Origin: a cyanobacterium endosymbiont of Epithemia clementina EcSB
GTDB taxonomy: Bacteria > Cyanobacteriota > Cyanobacteriia > Cyanobacteriales > Microcystaceae
Length of the DNA stretch: 64,000 bases
Assembly: GCF_029919255.1 (NCBI RefSeq)
Contig: NZ_CP123991.1
Coordinates: forward strand, 675,110 to 739,109
Direction: 5' to 3'
Under the pieces are notes generated by a model. The model saw nothing but the letters and a program-made list of their open reading frames with translations, did not search any database and was not told where the DNA came from. Positions within the stretch are counted from its first letter, which is position 1. Each line of letters starts with the position of its first letter. Shown here in pieces: positions 10,476 through 22,700 of the stretch. The translations under genes and the position numbers were made by a program.

Positions 10476-11012
10476 ATGCTCGATTCTTTTTTTATATTAG
10501 CTACAGAAGCCCATGAGGCCAGTAAAGGCGGGTTCGGCTTAGATTTTAACCTTCTAGAAACGAACTTTCTTAACCTTGCTATTCTCATTGGGTTGTTGGT
10601 ATTCTACGGCAGCAAAGTTTTGGGGAAAATCCTAAATGAGCGGCGATTGCAGATTGCTAATGCTATTCAAGAAGCTGAGGAACGCCAACGCAAAGCAGCC
10701 ACTGCTTTGGGAGAGGAACAGCAAAAATTAACACAAGCTCAAGCTGAAGCTGAACGAATCTGTCAAAGAGCTAAAGACAGAGCTGCCACTCTGGTCAACG
10801 AAATTGCTGAAAAAAGTAGGCAAGATGTGGAACGTCTGAAAGAAACAGCGGCAGCTGATCTTAGTAATGAACAAGAACGAGTCATTGCTCAATTGAAAAA
10901 GCAAATTGCTCAAATGGCCATCAATCAAGCGGAAAGGCAACTCAAAGAACAGGTCAATGAGGATATGCAATACCTCCTAATTGACCGTAGTATCGCTCAA
11001 TTAGGAGGTTAA
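10476..11012 (+). CDS. atpF: ATP synthase subunit b
   Basis: Peripheral stalk subunit, 178 residues. The N-terminus (MLDSFFILATEAHEASKGGFG) leads to a membrane helix (LNLAILIGLLVFYGSKVLG, about residues 32-52). An alanine- and glutamate-rich coiled coil follows to the C-terminus. Its stop is only 3 bp before the delta gene, suggesting coupled translation. Intact. Confidence 0.96.
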   Translation: MLDSFFILATEAHEASKGGFGLDFNLLETNFLNLAILIGLLVFYGSKVLGKILNERRLQIANAIQEAEERQRKAATALGEEQQKLTQAQAEAERICQRAKDRAATLVNEIAEKSRQDVERLKETAAADLSNEQERVIAQLKKQIAQMAINQAERQLKEQVNEDMQYLLIDRSIAQLGG

Positions 11013-11015
11013 TTA

Positions 11016-11573
11016 ATGAAAGGTTCCCTCATCAGTACTGCGATTGCTGAACCTTACGCTCAGGCGTTAATGTCAGTGGCTTTGAGCGACAATCTCGCCG
11101 ATGCATTTGGGGAAGAATGCCGGTCTTTAGTTGCTTTATTAGAAGAGTCCCCTGATTTGGAAGAATTTATTGCCTCTCCAGTGATCAAAGAAACGGATAA
11201 AAAAACTGTTTTGAGACAGATCATGGGAGAAGGGGCTAATCTTTATCTACTCAACTTTATTATGTTGTTGGTAGATAAACGGCGGATTATCTTCCTTAAA
11301 AAAATTTGCCAGCAATATCTTACCCTATTGCGGAAATTGACCAATACCGTTTTAGCCGAAGTTACATCAGCCAAAGCATTGAGCAACGAACAAAGTGAGT
11401 CTGTAGCCAACAAAATTAGAGAACTTACTGGTGCGCAAGGCGTGGAAATTAAAACGAGAATTGATCCTGACTTAATTGGGGGTGTCACTATTAAAGTAGG
11501 GTCTCAAGTCTTCGATGCCAGCCTTCGGGGACAACTACGCCGTGTCAGTCTTAGCTTAGGCGGTATCGCTTAG
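11016..11573 (+). CDS. atpD: ATP synthase subunit delta
   Basis: F1 subunit delta (atpH in bacterial naming), 185 residues, joining the stalk to the top of the alpha/beta hexamer. The N-terminal helical domain begins [13 protein letters not shown]. The C-terminal signature is [20 protein letters not shown] followed by [10 protein letters not shown]. It starts 3 bp after the b gene. Intact. Confidence 0.97.
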   Translation: MKGSLISTAIAEPYAQALMSVALSDNLADAFGEECRSLVALLEESPDLEEFIASPVIKETDKKTVLRQIMGEGANLYLLNFIMLLVDKRRIIFLKKICQQYLTLLRKLTNTVLAEVTSAKALSNEQSESVANKIRELTGAQGVEIKTRIDPDLIGGVTIKVGSQVFDASLRGQLRRVSLSLGGIA

Positions 11574-11626
11574 TCCATTTCATTTGTGTTTCATTGTATC
11601 CATTCGACTTCTAGAACAATTTAACT

Positions 11627-13138
11627 ATGGTTAGCATCAGACCCGACGAAATTAGCAGCATTATTCGCCAGCAAATTGAATCCTACGATCAAACTGTAAC
11701 GGTTTCTAACGTGGGAACAGTGCTTCAAGTAGGAGATGGAACTGCCCGTATTTATGGCTTAGAACAAGCCATGGCTGGAGAACTTCTTGAATTTGAAGAT
11801 GGAACTATCGGAATCGCTCTCAACCTTGAAGAAGATAATGTTGGGGCCGTCTTAATGGGAACCGGTCTTGATATCCAAGAAGGGAGTACCGTTAAAGCTA
11901 CCGGAAAAATTGCCCAAGTTCCCGTAGGGGAAGCAATGATAGGACGGGTAGTTGATTCCCTAGGTCGTCCTATTGATGGTAAAGGGGACATCAATACTTC
12001 GGAAACTGGTTTAATCGAATCAATGGCCCCGGGGATTGTTGCTCGTAAATCTGTTTGTGAACCTATGCAAACAGGGATTACAGCGATTGATGCGATGATT
12101 CCTGTGGGACGGGGACAACGGGAATTAATTATCGGTGATCGCAAAACGGGAAAAACGGCAATTGCGATTGATACCATCATTAATCAGAAGTCCGAGGACG
12201 TAATCTGTGTCTATGTAGCGATTGGACAAAAAGCGTCTACTGTCGCCCAGGTTATAAGAACCCTCGAAGACAATGGTGCGATGGACTATACTATCGTCGT
12301 TGCCGCTAACGCAAATGCTCCAGCCACATTACAGTATCTTGCTCCCTATACAGGAGCCACCCTCGCTGAATACTTTATGTATAAGGGTAAGGCTACCCTT
12401 ATCATTTACGATGACCTCTCCAAACAAGCTCAAGCTTACCGTCAGTTATCTTTGTTACTAAAACGTCCTCCTGGTCGGGAAGCTTATCCTGGAGATGTGT
12501 TCTATATTCACTCTCGCTTATTAGAACGCGCTGCAAAACTTAGCGATAAGCTCGGTGGGGGTAGTATGACAGCGTTACCCGTGATTGAAACCCAAGCAGG
12601 TGACGTTTCTGCTTACATTCCTACCAACGTAATTTCCATTACTGACGGACAGATTTTCCTTTCTAGTGACTTGTTTAACGCAGGTTTCCGTCCAGCTATC
12701 AACGCAGGTATTTCGGTAAGTAGGGTGGGATCTGCGGCTCAGACTAAGGCCATGAAGAAGGTTGCTGGTAAATTGAAGCTAGAATTAGCACAATTTGCCG
12801 AATTGGAAGCGTTCTCCCAGTTTGCCTCTGACTTAGATGCCGCTACTCAGGCTCAACTATCACGGGGTCAACGGTTACGTCAAGTATTGAAGCAACCTGA
12901 AAATTCCCCCTTAGCAGTGTGGGAACAGGTAGCAATTTCCTATGCAGGGTTAAATGGCTATCTTGATGAAGTTGCTGTGGAAAAGGTGACTAAATTTACC
13001 ACGGGACTACGGAACTATATCAACACCAGTAAAGCCAAATTTACTGAGATCATTGGAGCTGAGAAACAACTTACCGATGAAGCAGAAAGCCTCCTCAAAG
13101 AAGCTATTGAGGAATATAAACAGGCCTTTGCAGCGTAA
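11627..13138 (+). CDS. atpA: ATP synthase subunit alpha
   Basis: Non-catalytic nucleotide-binding F1 subunit, 503 residues, normal length. The Walker A loop is [11 protein letters not shown] near residues 170-180; the beta-barrel domain ([20 protein letters not shown]) is N-terminal. [17 protein letters not shown] is the family signature and carries the arginine finger. The beta and epsilon genes are not in this window, as expected because cyanobacteria usually keep them in a separate operon. Confidence 0.98.
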   Translation: MVSIRPDEISSIIRQQIESYDQTVTVSNVGTVLQVGDGTARIYGLEQAMAGELLEFEDGTIGIALNLEEDNVGAVLMGTGLDIQEGSTVKATGKIAQVPVGEAMIGRVVDSLGRPIDGKGDINTSETGLIESMAPGIVARKSVCEPMQTGITAIDAMIPVGRGQRELIIGDRKTGKTAIAIDTIINQKSEDVICVYVAIGQKASTVAQVIRTLEDNGAMDYTIVVAANANAPATLQYLAPYTGATLAEYFMYKGKATLIIYDDLSKQAQAYRQLSLLLKRPPGREAYPGDVFYIHSRLLERAAKLSDKLGGGSMTALPVIETQAGDVSAYIPTNVISITDGQIFLSSDLFNAGFRPAINAGISVSRVGSAAQTKAMKKVAGKLKLELAQFAELEAFSQFASDLDAATQAQLSRGQRLRQVLKQPENSPLAVWEQVAISYAGLNGYLDEVAVEKVTKFTTGLRNYINTSKAKFTEIIGAEKQLTDEAESLLKEAIEEYKQAFAA

Positions 13139-13232
13139 TTTACCATAAGTTAGTGGTTAGTCATTTCCTGACAAACTAGAAGGAAGGCTAACCACCCACG
13201 ACCCCTTATGAATAATTGATCCAAAAAAAAAT

Positions 13233-14177
13233 ATGCCTAACCTCAAAGCTATCCGTGATCGGATTGAATCCGTCAAAAATACAAAAAAGATTACCGAGGC
13301 CATGCGTCTGGTAGCCGCTGCTAAGGTTCGCCGCGCTCAAGAACAGGTAATGTCTACTCGTCCCTTTGCTGATAATTTAGCCAATGTTCTTTATAATTTG
13401 CTTAACCGTCTTAAGTATGGGGATGTAAGTTTACCCCTATTGCAACAAAGACAGGTCAAAACTGTAGCTATGGTTGTTGTTTCAGGTGATCGGGGGTTAT
13501 GTGGTGGCTATAACTCTTATCTGATTCGTCGTGCGGAACAACGCCAAAAAGAATTAGAAGCTCAAGGACTTGATTATTGTTTCATCACCATTGGACGTAA
13601 AGCAACTCAATATTTTTCTCGTCGCGGGGCTCCCATTGTAAGCAAGTATACGGGATTAAATCAAATTCCCACTGCCGATGAAACTGGATCTATTGCTGAC
13701 GAGTTACTATCTCTGTTTTTATCAGAAACGGTTGACCGAGTGGAGTTAATTTATACTCGTTTTGTCTCTTTGATCAGTTCTCGCCCCGTGATTCAAACCT
13801 TGTTACCTTTGACTCTTCAGGGATTGGAAGTTGAAGATGACGAAATATTCCGCTTGATTACCCGTGAAGGGAGATTAAGCATAGAAAGGGAAACTATTGT
13901 TCAAGAGCACGAAAACTTCCCTCAAGATATGATCTTTGAACAGGATCCCCTGCAAATTCTTGATTCTTTATTACCTCTGTACATCAACAACCAATTACTC
14001 AGGGGATTGCAAGAAGCATCAGCGAGTGAATTAGCAGCTAGGATGACGGCGATGAGTAATGCGAGCGAAAATGCTGGCCAGTTAATCGGCAGCCTCACTT
14101 TATCTTACAACAAAGCGCGTCAAGCAGCAATTACTCAACAGCTCATGGAAGTGGTTGCCGGTGCTAATGCTTTGTAG
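13233..14177 (+). CDS. atpC: ATP synthase subunit gamma
   Basis: Central rotor shaft, 314 residues. The N-terminal helix begins [20 protein letters not shown] and the C-terminal helix includes [19 protein letters not shown]. The length reflects the cyanobacterial/plastid insertion in the middle (about residues 195-230) without the plant redox cysteines. Last gene of the operon; a terminator follows 35 bp later. Confidence 0.97.
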   Translation: MPNLKAIRDRIESVKNTKKITEAMRLVAAAKVRRAQEQVMSTRPFADNLANVLYNLLNRLKYGDVSLPLLQQRQVKTVAMVVVSGDRGLCGGYNSYLIRRAEQRQKELEAQGLDYCFITIGRKATQYFSRRGAPIVSKYTGLNQIPTADETGSIADELLSLFLSETVDRVELIYTRFVSLISSRPVIQTLLPLTLQGLEVEDDEIFRLITREGRLSIERETIVQEHENFPQDMIFEQDPLQILDSLLPLYINNQLLRGLQEASASELAARMTAMSNASENAGQLIGSLTLSYNKARQAAITQQLMEVVAGANAL

Positions 14178-14210
14178 GAATTAATTATCAGAACAGTTCA
14201 ATAATCTTTC

Positions 14211-14245
14211 GGGCGTTTAGAAATTTTTCTAGACGCTCGTTCTTT
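14211..14245 (+). terminator. terminator of the atp operon
   Basis: GCGTTTAGAAA (14213-14223) pairs with TTTCTAGACGC (14226-14236), with one G-T pair, followed by the T-containing run CGTTCTTTAAAT. It lies 35 bp past the gamma-subunit stop codon. Confidence 0.7.
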
Positions 14246-15125
14246 AAATATAAGAGAAAACACCTTTGATATCCTATCTATCTTAGTGCTAAGTAGTATC
14301 GGTTATATAGGTTGACAATAATATATAGGAAATATCACTATAGAATTGACCTCGATACTGAGCCAAAGCAAGTACTAGCTAAAACCTTTGGATGCTAAGT
14401 AATGTTTCTTCTGAGTGCTTATCGATAACAAGTTGTGGCTTTAAGTCTATTGTGGTCCGCCCAATATGTCTTTAACAAAAGAGAAAAATGAATACAGTAA
14501 AAAGAGCTATTTTGCAAGCACAAAAAAGGTAATACTCGTTAAAAGCTAGAAAGAAACCTAGTTGCTAAAGTCCATTCCGCAATTTCTAGATGTAAAGTAG
14601 ATTTTCTGCGCAAGCTATCCCGTTGTATAGTAAATAAAAACTCAGTGATTGCTGTAGAAAAAACGACGTAAAAGACATTAAAAGAAACTAAAACTAATTT
14701 AACACTATTAGTGATAGTAGTTGAGTAACGTTCGCTGCCATACTTAAAATATGAAATAAAAGACTTACATTGAAATTGATAGATTCTTCCCCAGTTATAA
14801 GACCTAAAACAGCTGTATAAATTAAGTAGATAGATTACCTCTTCATCTTGAGAATCAGACTTGCGAATGTGACTGAACTAATAATAATTAGTGACATCAA
14901 CACATTAAATAAATGCAAAGAACTAAGTCGGATAGACACTCTCGTCAGGGACTAGCGACACTTAATTTTGGAAGTTTAATACGGCTAGGGATAATATTCA
15001 TCACTTCTTACCTGCAACTCCCAACAAATTCAGAAGTCTCAAATATAATCTTGGATTTGGGTAAGGGAATTCACGTCACAATATACAATATAAGATAAGG
15101 GAATAGTTCTAAGAGAAAAACAATT
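14246..15125. other. gap between the atp operon and deoC
   Basis: About 880 bp containing the TnpB relic. The first 300 bp and the last 130 bp show nothing recognisable; the latter must hold the deoC promoter. No intact IS ends were seen. Confidence 0.5.
14550..14950 (+). pseudogene. IS200/IS605-type TnpB relic
   Basis: Frameshifted, stop-riddled remains of a TnpB (RuvC-like, OrfB) gene. VAKVHSAISRCKVDFLRKLS followed by RCIVNKNSVIAVE matches the conserved stretch leading to the second RuvC glutamate. IEIDRFFPSYKT followed by a stop matches the segment before the zinc finger. ISDINTLNK corresponds to the final RDxNAA aspartate motif. The surrounding region 14250-15125 has no intact gene. The 61-residue frame at 14913-15098 overlaps the relic tail and is not a gene. 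Confidence 0.75.
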
Positions 15126-15806
15126 ATGACTGTAGTAAATTCAGAAATTGACATTGCCAGTTATATTGACCATAGTTTACTTAGTCCTACAGCGATTGCG
15201 CAAGAAGTAGAACAGTATTGTCAACAGGCTAATCAATTTGGCTTTCCCACTGTTTGTGTATATCCCTCGATGGTACGTAAAGCGACCGAATTACTTCAAG
15301 GTAAGCAATCCCAAGTTTGTACAGTGATTGGCTTTCCCACAGGGGCAACCACCTCAGCTGTTAAGCTTTATGAGGCCAAAGAGGCAGTAGACAATGGAGC
15401 AACGGAGCTCGATGTGGTAATCAATTTGGGATGGTTAAAAACTGGACTTTCTGACAAAATTTATCAGGAAATTGCCGAAATTTGTGCAGAAACAAAACAA
15501 ACGGTTAAAGTTATTCTCGAAACTAATTTGTTAACGGATACAGAAAAACGACTCGCTGCCGAAATTTGTATGGATGGAGGGGCAACTTATTTAAAAACTA
15601 GTACCGGATGGTTTGGAGGCGCAACAGTCGCCGATGTAAGTTATCTTAACCAACTGGCTAAGGGACGAGTAGGTATTAAAGCTTCTGGGGGGATTCGGAC
15701 TCTGGAACAAGCTTTAGCCCTAATCGAAGCAGGGGCAACTCGTTTGGGAACTTCTCATGGAGTCGACTTAGTGAAACAACAACGTGGACTAGTCCAAAAC
15801 ATTTAG
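15126..15806 (+). CDS. deoC: deoxyribose-phosphate aldolase
   Basis: Class I aldolase splitting 2-deoxyribose-5-phosphate into glyceraldehyde-3-phosphate and acetaldehyde. 226 residues, normal length. The Schiff-base lysine is in [14 protein letters not shown]. The catalytic aspartate is in the [12 protein letters not shown] segment, and [20 protein letters not shown] is the phosphate-binding end. It begins an apparent two-gene unit with recO, 19 bp downstream. Confidence 0.96.
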   Translation: MTVVNSEIDIASYIDHSLLSPTAIAQEVEQYCQQANQFGFPTVCVYPSMVRKATELLQGKQSQVCTVIGFPTGATTSAVKLYEAKEAVDNGATELDVVINLGWLKTGLSDKIYQEIAEICAETKQTVKVILETNLLTDTEKRLAAEICMDGGATYLKTSTGWFGGATVADVSYLNQLAKGRVGIKASGGIRTLEQALALIEAGATRLGTSHGVDLVKQQRGLVQNI

Positions 15807-15825
15807 GGGATTTTGACACAATCTA

Positions 15826-16671
15826 ATGAGTCGAATTTATAAAACTACAGGGATTATTTTAAAACGAACACCTTTTGGGGAGGCTGATCGTTTAGTAAAA
15901 ATTCTTTCACCAGAATTTGGTTTAATTGGGGCAGTGGTTCCAGGGGCGAGGAAATATACATCAAGACTAAGCGGACGTAGTGAATTATTTGTAGTTAATG
16001 ATTTGTTAATAGTTAAGGGGCGATCACTTGATCGAATCATCCAAGCCGACACCTTAAAATCTTACCCCAGATTGAGTGGAGATTTAGGTAAAATGGCTGC
16101 TAGTCAGTATTTAGCTGAATTGGTGTTATCTATAGCTTTATATGAACAACCTCAACGAGAACTTTACGAACTCCTCAACGAACATTTACACCGCCTCGAA
16201 GAAATCTCATCTGGTCAAAGTTTACATAGTCATTTAGCCCAAGGGGTGTTTCATATCTTGGTGATCGCGGGAATTAGTCCTCAAGTTCACACTTGTTGTT
16301 TGACTAGTGAAACTTTGTCAGCCAACTTTAATAATCCTCATTGGCGAGTAGGGTTTAGTTTTGAAGAAGGAGGTTTGATCAAATTGGCAATTCCCGAATC
16401 TTCTTTATCAACTCAACAAGAATTCCCTAAAATTACCCGGTCTTTAATTAATCAACAACTAAATGCCGTAGAATTAAGTCTTTTGCAACGATTAGGCCAT
16501 CCTTATCTCCCGCAACCACGAAAAATATTACCTCCAGAGTATCTCAATGATTTCCTATCCCTAGCTTGGGTTCACATTGAACATCTGTTACGTAATTATG
16601 CTCAATATCACTTAGGGAAATCTTTTCGTTCAGCCGATCTCATCGATCCTTTATCTCCGTTAGAGTTTTAA
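15826..16671 (+). CDS. recO: DNA repair protein RecO
   Basis: Recombination mediator that helps load RecA on SSB-coated DNA. 281 residues. The N-terminal OB fold begins with [20 protein letters not shown], followed by [20 protein letters not shown]. The helical domain ends with [20 protein letters not shown]. The zinc-ligand cysteines of some RecO proteins are largely absent; the pair near residue 160 (THTCCLTSE context) may be their remnant. Transcribed with deoC. Confidence 0.93.
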   Translation: MSRIYKTTGIILKRTPFGEADRLVKILSPEFGLIGAVVPGARKYTSRLSGRSELFVVNDLLIVKGRSLDRIIQADTLKSYPRLSGDLGKMAASQYLAELVLSIALYEQPQRELYELLNEHLHRLEEISSGQSLHSHLAQGVFHILVIAGISPQVHTCCLTSETLSANFNNPHWRVGFSFEEGGLIKLAIPESSLSTQQEFPKITRSLINQQLNAVELSLLQRLGHPYLPQPRKILPPEYLNDFLSLAWVHIEHLLRNYAQYHLGKSFRSADLIDPLSPLEF

Positions 16672-16798
16672 GGTTTAATGGAATTGTGTGATTAACTACA
16701 AAAATAATTGCTATCCTCACAATCAAGCCAAGTAAAACCCCTATTTCTAAGCCTTAACCTATGCCATTTTCTCTCCCCAAGATTCCCCACCTAACTCT

Positions 16799-18175
16799 AT
16801 GGATCGCCAATCTGCCCCCTCTAAGCCACCAATAAGTCAGGGATTTGTCCCTATTCTGCAGAACCAGCGTTTTTTAACGCTTTGGGTTGGACAAATTTTC
16901 TCTCAATTAGCTGACAAAGTTTATCTGGTCTTGATGATTTCCTTAATTGCTGGTCACTTTCAAGGAGACAATCAACCTATTAGTGGTTGGGTATCGGCGA
17001 TTATGATTGCTTTTACTATTCCGGCGGTTTTGTTCGGTTCCTTGGCTGGGGTTTATGTAGATCGGTGGTCAAAAAAAGGGGTGTTAGTTATCTCTAATTT
17101 TGTACGAGGAGCATTAGTTTTTGTCATTTCTCCCCTAATCTGGTTATCCCAAGATCAAACCTTAGCGTTACCTGTTTCTTGGCTTCCTCTCTGGTTACGA
17201 CAGTGGCAATTCCAAGTTCAAGATAACTTTTTTGTTCCTTTGGGATTTTTCTTCATACTAACGTTAACCTTTGTAGATTCAACTATTACTCAATTTTTTG
17301 CCCCAGCAGAACAAGTTACTATTCCCTTGATTGTTGAACGCCGTCATCTGCTTTCGGCTAATTCCCTCTTCACTACTACCATGATGGCTATGACTATTAT
17401 CGGGTTTGCCATTGGAGATCCTTTATTAGAATTGGCTGCAACGTTAGCTAAGTTCGTGGGATTGTCTTGGGAATTCGGTAAATCTTTAGTTGTTGCCTTA
17501 TCTTATCTGTTAGCGGGTTTTATTTTAATCTTTTTAAGGACAGGAGAAAAGCGAGAACACTACGAAAAAGAACGCCCCCATATATTTAACGATATTCGTG
17601 ATGGTCTTCATTATCTTAATAATAATCATCGAGTTCGTAATGCTTTAATCCAACTGGTAATTCTCTTTTCTATTTTTGCCGCCTTGTCGGTATTGGCTGT
17701 CAGGATGGCTGAAACAATTCCGGGATTAAAAGCTGAACAATTCGGCTTTTTGTTAGCTTTTGGAGGCTTGGGAATGGCTTTTGGAGCGGGTATTTTGGGC
17801 AACTGGGGTCAACAGTTTCGTAAAAACCAATTAGGATTGTGGGGATCGTTGGGAATGGCAGTTTCCTTGGTGGGGTTATCCTTATCTATAGATAGTCTAT
17901 GGTTAACCCTGTTGATGACCACATTTTTAGGGTTATTTGCAGCTTTTGTCGGAGTTCCGATGCAAACTATGATTCAATCGGAAACGCCTGTTGACATGAG
18001 GGGTAAGGTGTTTGGTTTACAAAATAATGCGGTTAATATTGCTTTGTCTTTACCTTTAGCTTTAGCTGGTATTGCAGAAACTTTAGTGGGTTTAAAACCT
18101 GTCTTACTTGCTTTAGCTGGATTAGCAGTCGCAGGAGTAATTCTCACAACGAATATAGGAAAAAATGGGACCTAG
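16799..18175 (+). CDS. MFS transporter
   Basis: 458-residue major facilitator with about twelve hydrophobic helices. The N-terminal FLTLWVGQIFSQLADKVYLV and the loop SLAGVYVDRWSKKGVLV are typical of the EntS/LplT-like branch of MFS proteins common in cyanobacteria. GFLLAFGGLGMAFGAGILG is a later helix. The substrate cannot be told from sequence. It lies 127 bp after recO and may belong to the same transcript or stand alone. Confidence 0.88.
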   Translation: MDRQSAPSKPPISQGFVPILQNQRFLTLWVGQIFSQLADKVYLVLMISLIAGHFQGDNQPISGWVSAIMIAFTIPAVLFGSLAGVYVDRWSKKGVLVISNFVRGALVFVISPLIWLSQDQTLALPVSWLPLWLRQWQFQVQDNFFVPLGFFFILTLTFVDSTITQFFAPAEQVTIPLIVERRHLLSANSLFTTTMMAMTIIGFAIGDPLLELAATLAKFVGLSWEFGKSLVVALSYLLAGFILIFLRTGEKREHYEKERPHIFNDIRDGLHYLNNNHRVRNALIQLVILFSIFAALSVLAVRMAETIPGLKAEQFGFLLAFGGLGMAFGAGILGNWGQQFRKNQLGLWGSLGMAVSLVGLSLSIDSLWLTLLMTTFLGLFAAFVGVPMQTMIQSETPVDMRGKVFGLQNNAVNIALSLPLALAGIAETLVGLKPVLLALAGLAVAGVILTTNIGKNGT

Positions 18176-18325
18176 TAATAAAAAATTAATTGTTACTTCT
18201 TTCTAAGAATGTATTTAGACTATCTAATATTTCTACTCATTTCTCCTATCAATAAATTTAAATTTTTCTATTCTTAAAATTAATCAGCTATCATAATTTT
18301 GTTTTATTTTTTATATACTCTTTAA

Positions 18326-18369
18326 CTTTTTATTAGTTATAAAGGTTTTAATTTATAACTAATAAAAAG
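18326..18369. repeat. perfect inverted repeat, 18-bp arms
   Basis: Arms CTTTTTATTAGTTATAAA and its exact complement around an 8-nt loop. With T-runs and A-runs at its feet it could end transcription in both directions, between the MFS gene and the gap. Confidence 0.7.
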
Positions 18370-18913
18370 CAATTTAATCACAAAATAAAGAGGTAAAGTA
18401 GAAAGTATTCAACGTTGTTACGATAGAAAATCATTTCACTTTTATCTGACTTATTTAGAAGACTTATGCTTAAAGTTGATCAGAAAATTAAATATTACAG
18501 TTGTCCGTCTCTCCTTTAAAGGTAGATGAATTGAATCCCCTTTGATATTTATTTTAAATTGTAAATCTCGATTATATTGACAAATTTGATAAAATTATCT
18601 ATAAGTTTAGACAAATTAAATTAAGGCTCATTTGTACTATATTAACCATTTTACATCCCCCATAGTTTTTTATTTAATAAATATATCTTTTACTTTTAGA
18701 AAAAAGTAATTTTTTTGAAAGTTTATCCTTGAGGGATATAACGTAGTAAGTTAGAAATCAAACATAAAAATTGAAATAGAATATTTAAGACATTTTTTAT
18801 TTTTTTAAAAAATATTTTGCGACTCTTTATTGTGTTTTATTTTTTACTTATTTTTACAGTAAATTCTGTATCAGTAACAATAAATTAACTTAAGTTAGAT
18901 TTTCTTTTTCTAG

Positions 18914-18960
18914 ATAACTAACTACTATGGGTTATGGTAGTTAGTTATTTATCTTTTTTT
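18914..18960 (+). terminator. strong + strand terminator with no nearby gene
   Basis: ATAACTAACTAC (18914-18925) pairs perfectly with GTAGTTAGTTAT (18937-18948), followed by a T-rich tail to 18960. The nearest upstream + strand gene ends 740 bp away. Confidence 0.65.
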
Positions 18961-19753
18961 CTTTTATTTTTATTTTTTTTACTTCCCTTATGTGAGACTT
19001 TTTTAAAAAATCTAACTTCCCCTTAATTATGTTTAATAACATTAAAACTATCCGCTGCTATTTAAGCATAAAGAAGTATTTTTTCAATTACCTCTTTATA
19101 AGGCTTATACAAACTTATTGTCTATTCATTCATCATACTGAGTCGATAAGAGTCGCAATTATTTAATTTTTATAGAAAATCTTTAATAGTAGTAAAAAAT
19201 CAAGTTAAGTATTTATTCTATCTGTCTTTAGGATAGATTCTACATTAGAAAGAATAGTGAAAGTAACATACTATTTGTTGTAATTTAATACAGTGGAATT
19301 TTAAATAAGAAGAAAACTGAGTTAATTTCTTATGAAAGAAGAACACAAAAAATTAATCTGGTAAAATTTTGGAAAAAACAAAGTTAACATCATTCCGGCA
19401 GAAATAATAAATTTGACAATAAATATTCTTAATTTAAGTTTTGAGACCAATAATTTATATTTGGGAAATGTAGACACTAAAGCAATTAAGTAAAATATAA
19501 AAATATATGGATGGAATTAATTCATAATTAATAAAAAAATATAAATTATTTAGTATATAATCCTGTCCTTTTTAGTCAAGTTTTGGAAAGTTAAATAATT
19601 GAGAGTTTTTAAAAAGTAAGTAAAAAAGTTATTCAAACATCTAAAACTAACTTTAGATAATTTTGATAAATCTTTGTATAATTAAAAATGTCTAATATAA
19701 GAGAAAATGCTTGTATGATTAAACATCTCCTCAAGAATGTAAGTTATTAAAAC

Positions 19754-22700
19754 TCAGTCTACTCCTTCAATTTTGTCTTCAACCTCCTGATATAAATTTT
19801 GTAACCTTTCTAAGTTTTCTGCTGGAGTTTCCCAGTAACCTCGTCCATTTACTTCTAACAAGGTAGATACTATTTTACGAAAAGAATTAGGGTTTAAATT
19901 CATCAGACGTTTACACATTTTCTTGTCTCCAATGAAAATTGAATTCACATTTTCATAAACCCAATTGTCTACTGCATCAGCAGTTGCAGACCATCCCATT
20001 GTATTAACTAAACGCTTAGAAACTTCCCTGACTCCTTCATAACCATGAGATAACATTCCTTCGTACCATTTAGGGTTTAATAACTTAGTCCGTGTGTCTA
20101 AACGGATAGTTTCGGATAGGGTGCGAACTTGTGCATTAGCAGTGGTTGTATCTGCAATATATGAAGCAGGTTTTTTGCCATCTTCCCGTAAACTGGAGAC
20201 AATTTTTGTTGGATCAGAATCAAAATAATGTGAAACATCCGTTAAACTTATTTCCGATGAATCTAAGTTCTGAAAAGTAACATCAGCAGTTTTTAACGCA
20301 CATTCAAATATCTTACGGTTATCTTTCATTACTCCTGGGTTATCAGAGTCAAACGCAAAACCTTTCCGGTTTAGGTACATATTCTGCAACTCTTTTTCCT
20401 CTTCCCAACTGCTATTTTCTACCGCTAAGTTTATATTAGAAGAATAGGAACCAGAAGCATTAGAAAATATACGGGTTGCTGCTTGGCGGAGGTTAATTCC
20501 CAGTTTGTCTGCTTGCTCTAAAGCGTGTTTACGAACGTAGTTTGTTTCAATAGGTTCGTTTGCTTCTGCTGCTATTTTAACTGCTTGATCCAATAAATTC
20601 ATTTGGTTAATAAATAAGTCACGAAAAACACCAGAACAGTTAACCACTACGTCAATACGAGGTCGTCCTAATTCTTCGAGGGTAATTAACTCCAATTTAT
20701 TGACTCTTCCTAACGCATCTGGAACAGGTTTAACTCCTACCATCCACATGATTTGTGCGAGGGATTCACCGTAAGTTTTGATATTATCGGTTCCCCATAA
20801 TACACAGGCGATAGTTTCGGGATAATTTCCTCCATTTTCATTTTTTTGACGTGCTAATAACTTATCTACAACTATTTTAGCGGATCTAATTGCTTCTAAG
20901 GTAGGAATCGATTGGGGATCCAACGCATGAATGTTTTTGCCTGTGGGCAAAACGTTTGGGTTACGAATAGGATCTCCCCCGGGGCCAGGTAAGACATATT
21001 CCCCTTCTAATGCTTTAAGTAATCCTTCTAATTCATTATTAGCACAAACCTTTTCTAAACAAAATGCTAGATATTCAAATAGAGATTTTAACGCTTCTTG
21101 ATCGACATTTTTATATCCTAATTGATGTAAGGTTTCTACCCAAGGAACTTTTCTACTCATTTTAAAGAAACTTAGTTTAGAAACAAAGGAAATTCGTCCA
21201 TCTGCATTTACTTGCGCTTGAACTAAAGAAGTAACTGCTTTACGGGTAGCAAGAATAATTTCTTGTAGCAATTCAACGTCTTCTAAAATACCGCGGTCAC
21301 CGTTTTGATAAATTTCCTCAATATCCCGTCCTAAAGTGTTAGCAATAATGCGAGGTAAAGAGATAATTGCTTCTTCTTTACGATCCAAAGAAGCAATATT
21401 GACTAAAGTGGCAATCGCTTCTTCTGCGGTGGGAGGTTTGCCAATGATATGAAGTCCACATGGTAATAAACGGGACTCAATTTCTATCAATTTGCGATAG
21501 GTATAACCGACAATATTATCACGTTGTTCTGATGTCATGTCTTTAGCATCAGTATCAGGTAATTCAATATCTTGATCCAAATTTACTAAGCGACATTTAT
21601 CCATGATGGTATTAACAATGGCAATTCCTCTACCACTATCTTTGAGGGTTTGATAAGAACTAATTAACTCACTTAATTCTTTTAACCCTCTGTATAACCC
21701 CGCATTTTCAGCAGGAGGAGTTAAATAAGATATGGTTTCTGCATAACTACGACGTTTAGCAATAGTTGCTTCACTAGGATTATTCGCCGCATAATAATAC
21801 AGATTAGGAATCATACCAATGAGAGTATCTGGATAACATTCTCCTGACATTCCCATCTGTTTTCCTGGCATAAATTCCAACGATCCATGGGTTCCAAAAT
21901 GCAATACTGCGTCCGCTTTCCAAACTTGGTTTAAATAAGTGTAATAAGCTGCAAATCCATGATGAGGACTAGCGGATCTTGAAAAGAGTAACCGCATAGG
22001 ATCTCCCTCATAACCAAAAGTTGGTTGAACTCCAATAAAAACGTTACCAAACTGTTTTCCATAAATTAATAAATTCTGTCCGTCACTGTTTAAATGTCCA
22101 GGAGGAAGACCCCAGTTTTTCTCTAACCTAACTGAATAAGGAGTTAACTGTTCGTATTGTTCAACGGACATCCGATAGGCTATATTTAACTCCGGTGAGG
22201 TATATTCTGCTTGTGCATCGTGAAGCACTGCGTTCATCAATGCCTTAGGAGAGTCAGGTAAATCTTCTACCCCGTAACCATTGCCTTTCAATGCGGTCAT
22301 TACTTCATAAATAGACCCAAAGACATTCAGATATGCGGCGGTACCTACGTTCCCCTTATCAGGTGGAAAACTAAACACAGTAATAGCTACCCTTTTCTCC
22401 AGTTTAGGTTTTTTCCGTAGATTAGCCCATTTTATCGCTCGTTGGGCAACTGCTTCGGTACGATCTTGCAGTGCAATTGCTCTTCCTGTATTTCCGTCCC
22501 GTCCTGAGAGAATAATAGGTTCGATCGCTCCGTCTAATTCAGGAATAGCTATTTGCAATGCTACTTGGACAGGATGTAATCCCAGATCACTTTCTTCCCA
22601 TTCTTGGGTGGTTTGAAACACAAGGGGCAACGCACACATATAGGGACAGTTAAGGCGTTTTAATGATTCAATTGCTTTTGGATGGTCTTGACGGGCTGGA

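Larger units (their letters stand above)
18176..19753. other. 1.6 kb very AT-rich gap before the end of chlH
   Basis: Extremely AT-rich and without a gene in any frame. It holds two strong hairpins (18326-18369 and 18914-18960). The second is a well-formed + strand terminator more than 700 bp from any + strand gene, so a vanished gene may once have stood between. Confidence 0.5.

Noticed and set aside
11752-12180. 142-codon minus-strand frame inside atpA
   Set aside because: Antisense shadow of a strongly conserved gene; no features of its own.
14913-15098. 61-codon + strand frame before deoC
   Set aside because: Starts in the TnpB relic tail (RTKSDRHSRQGL) and runs on by chance; not an independent gene.
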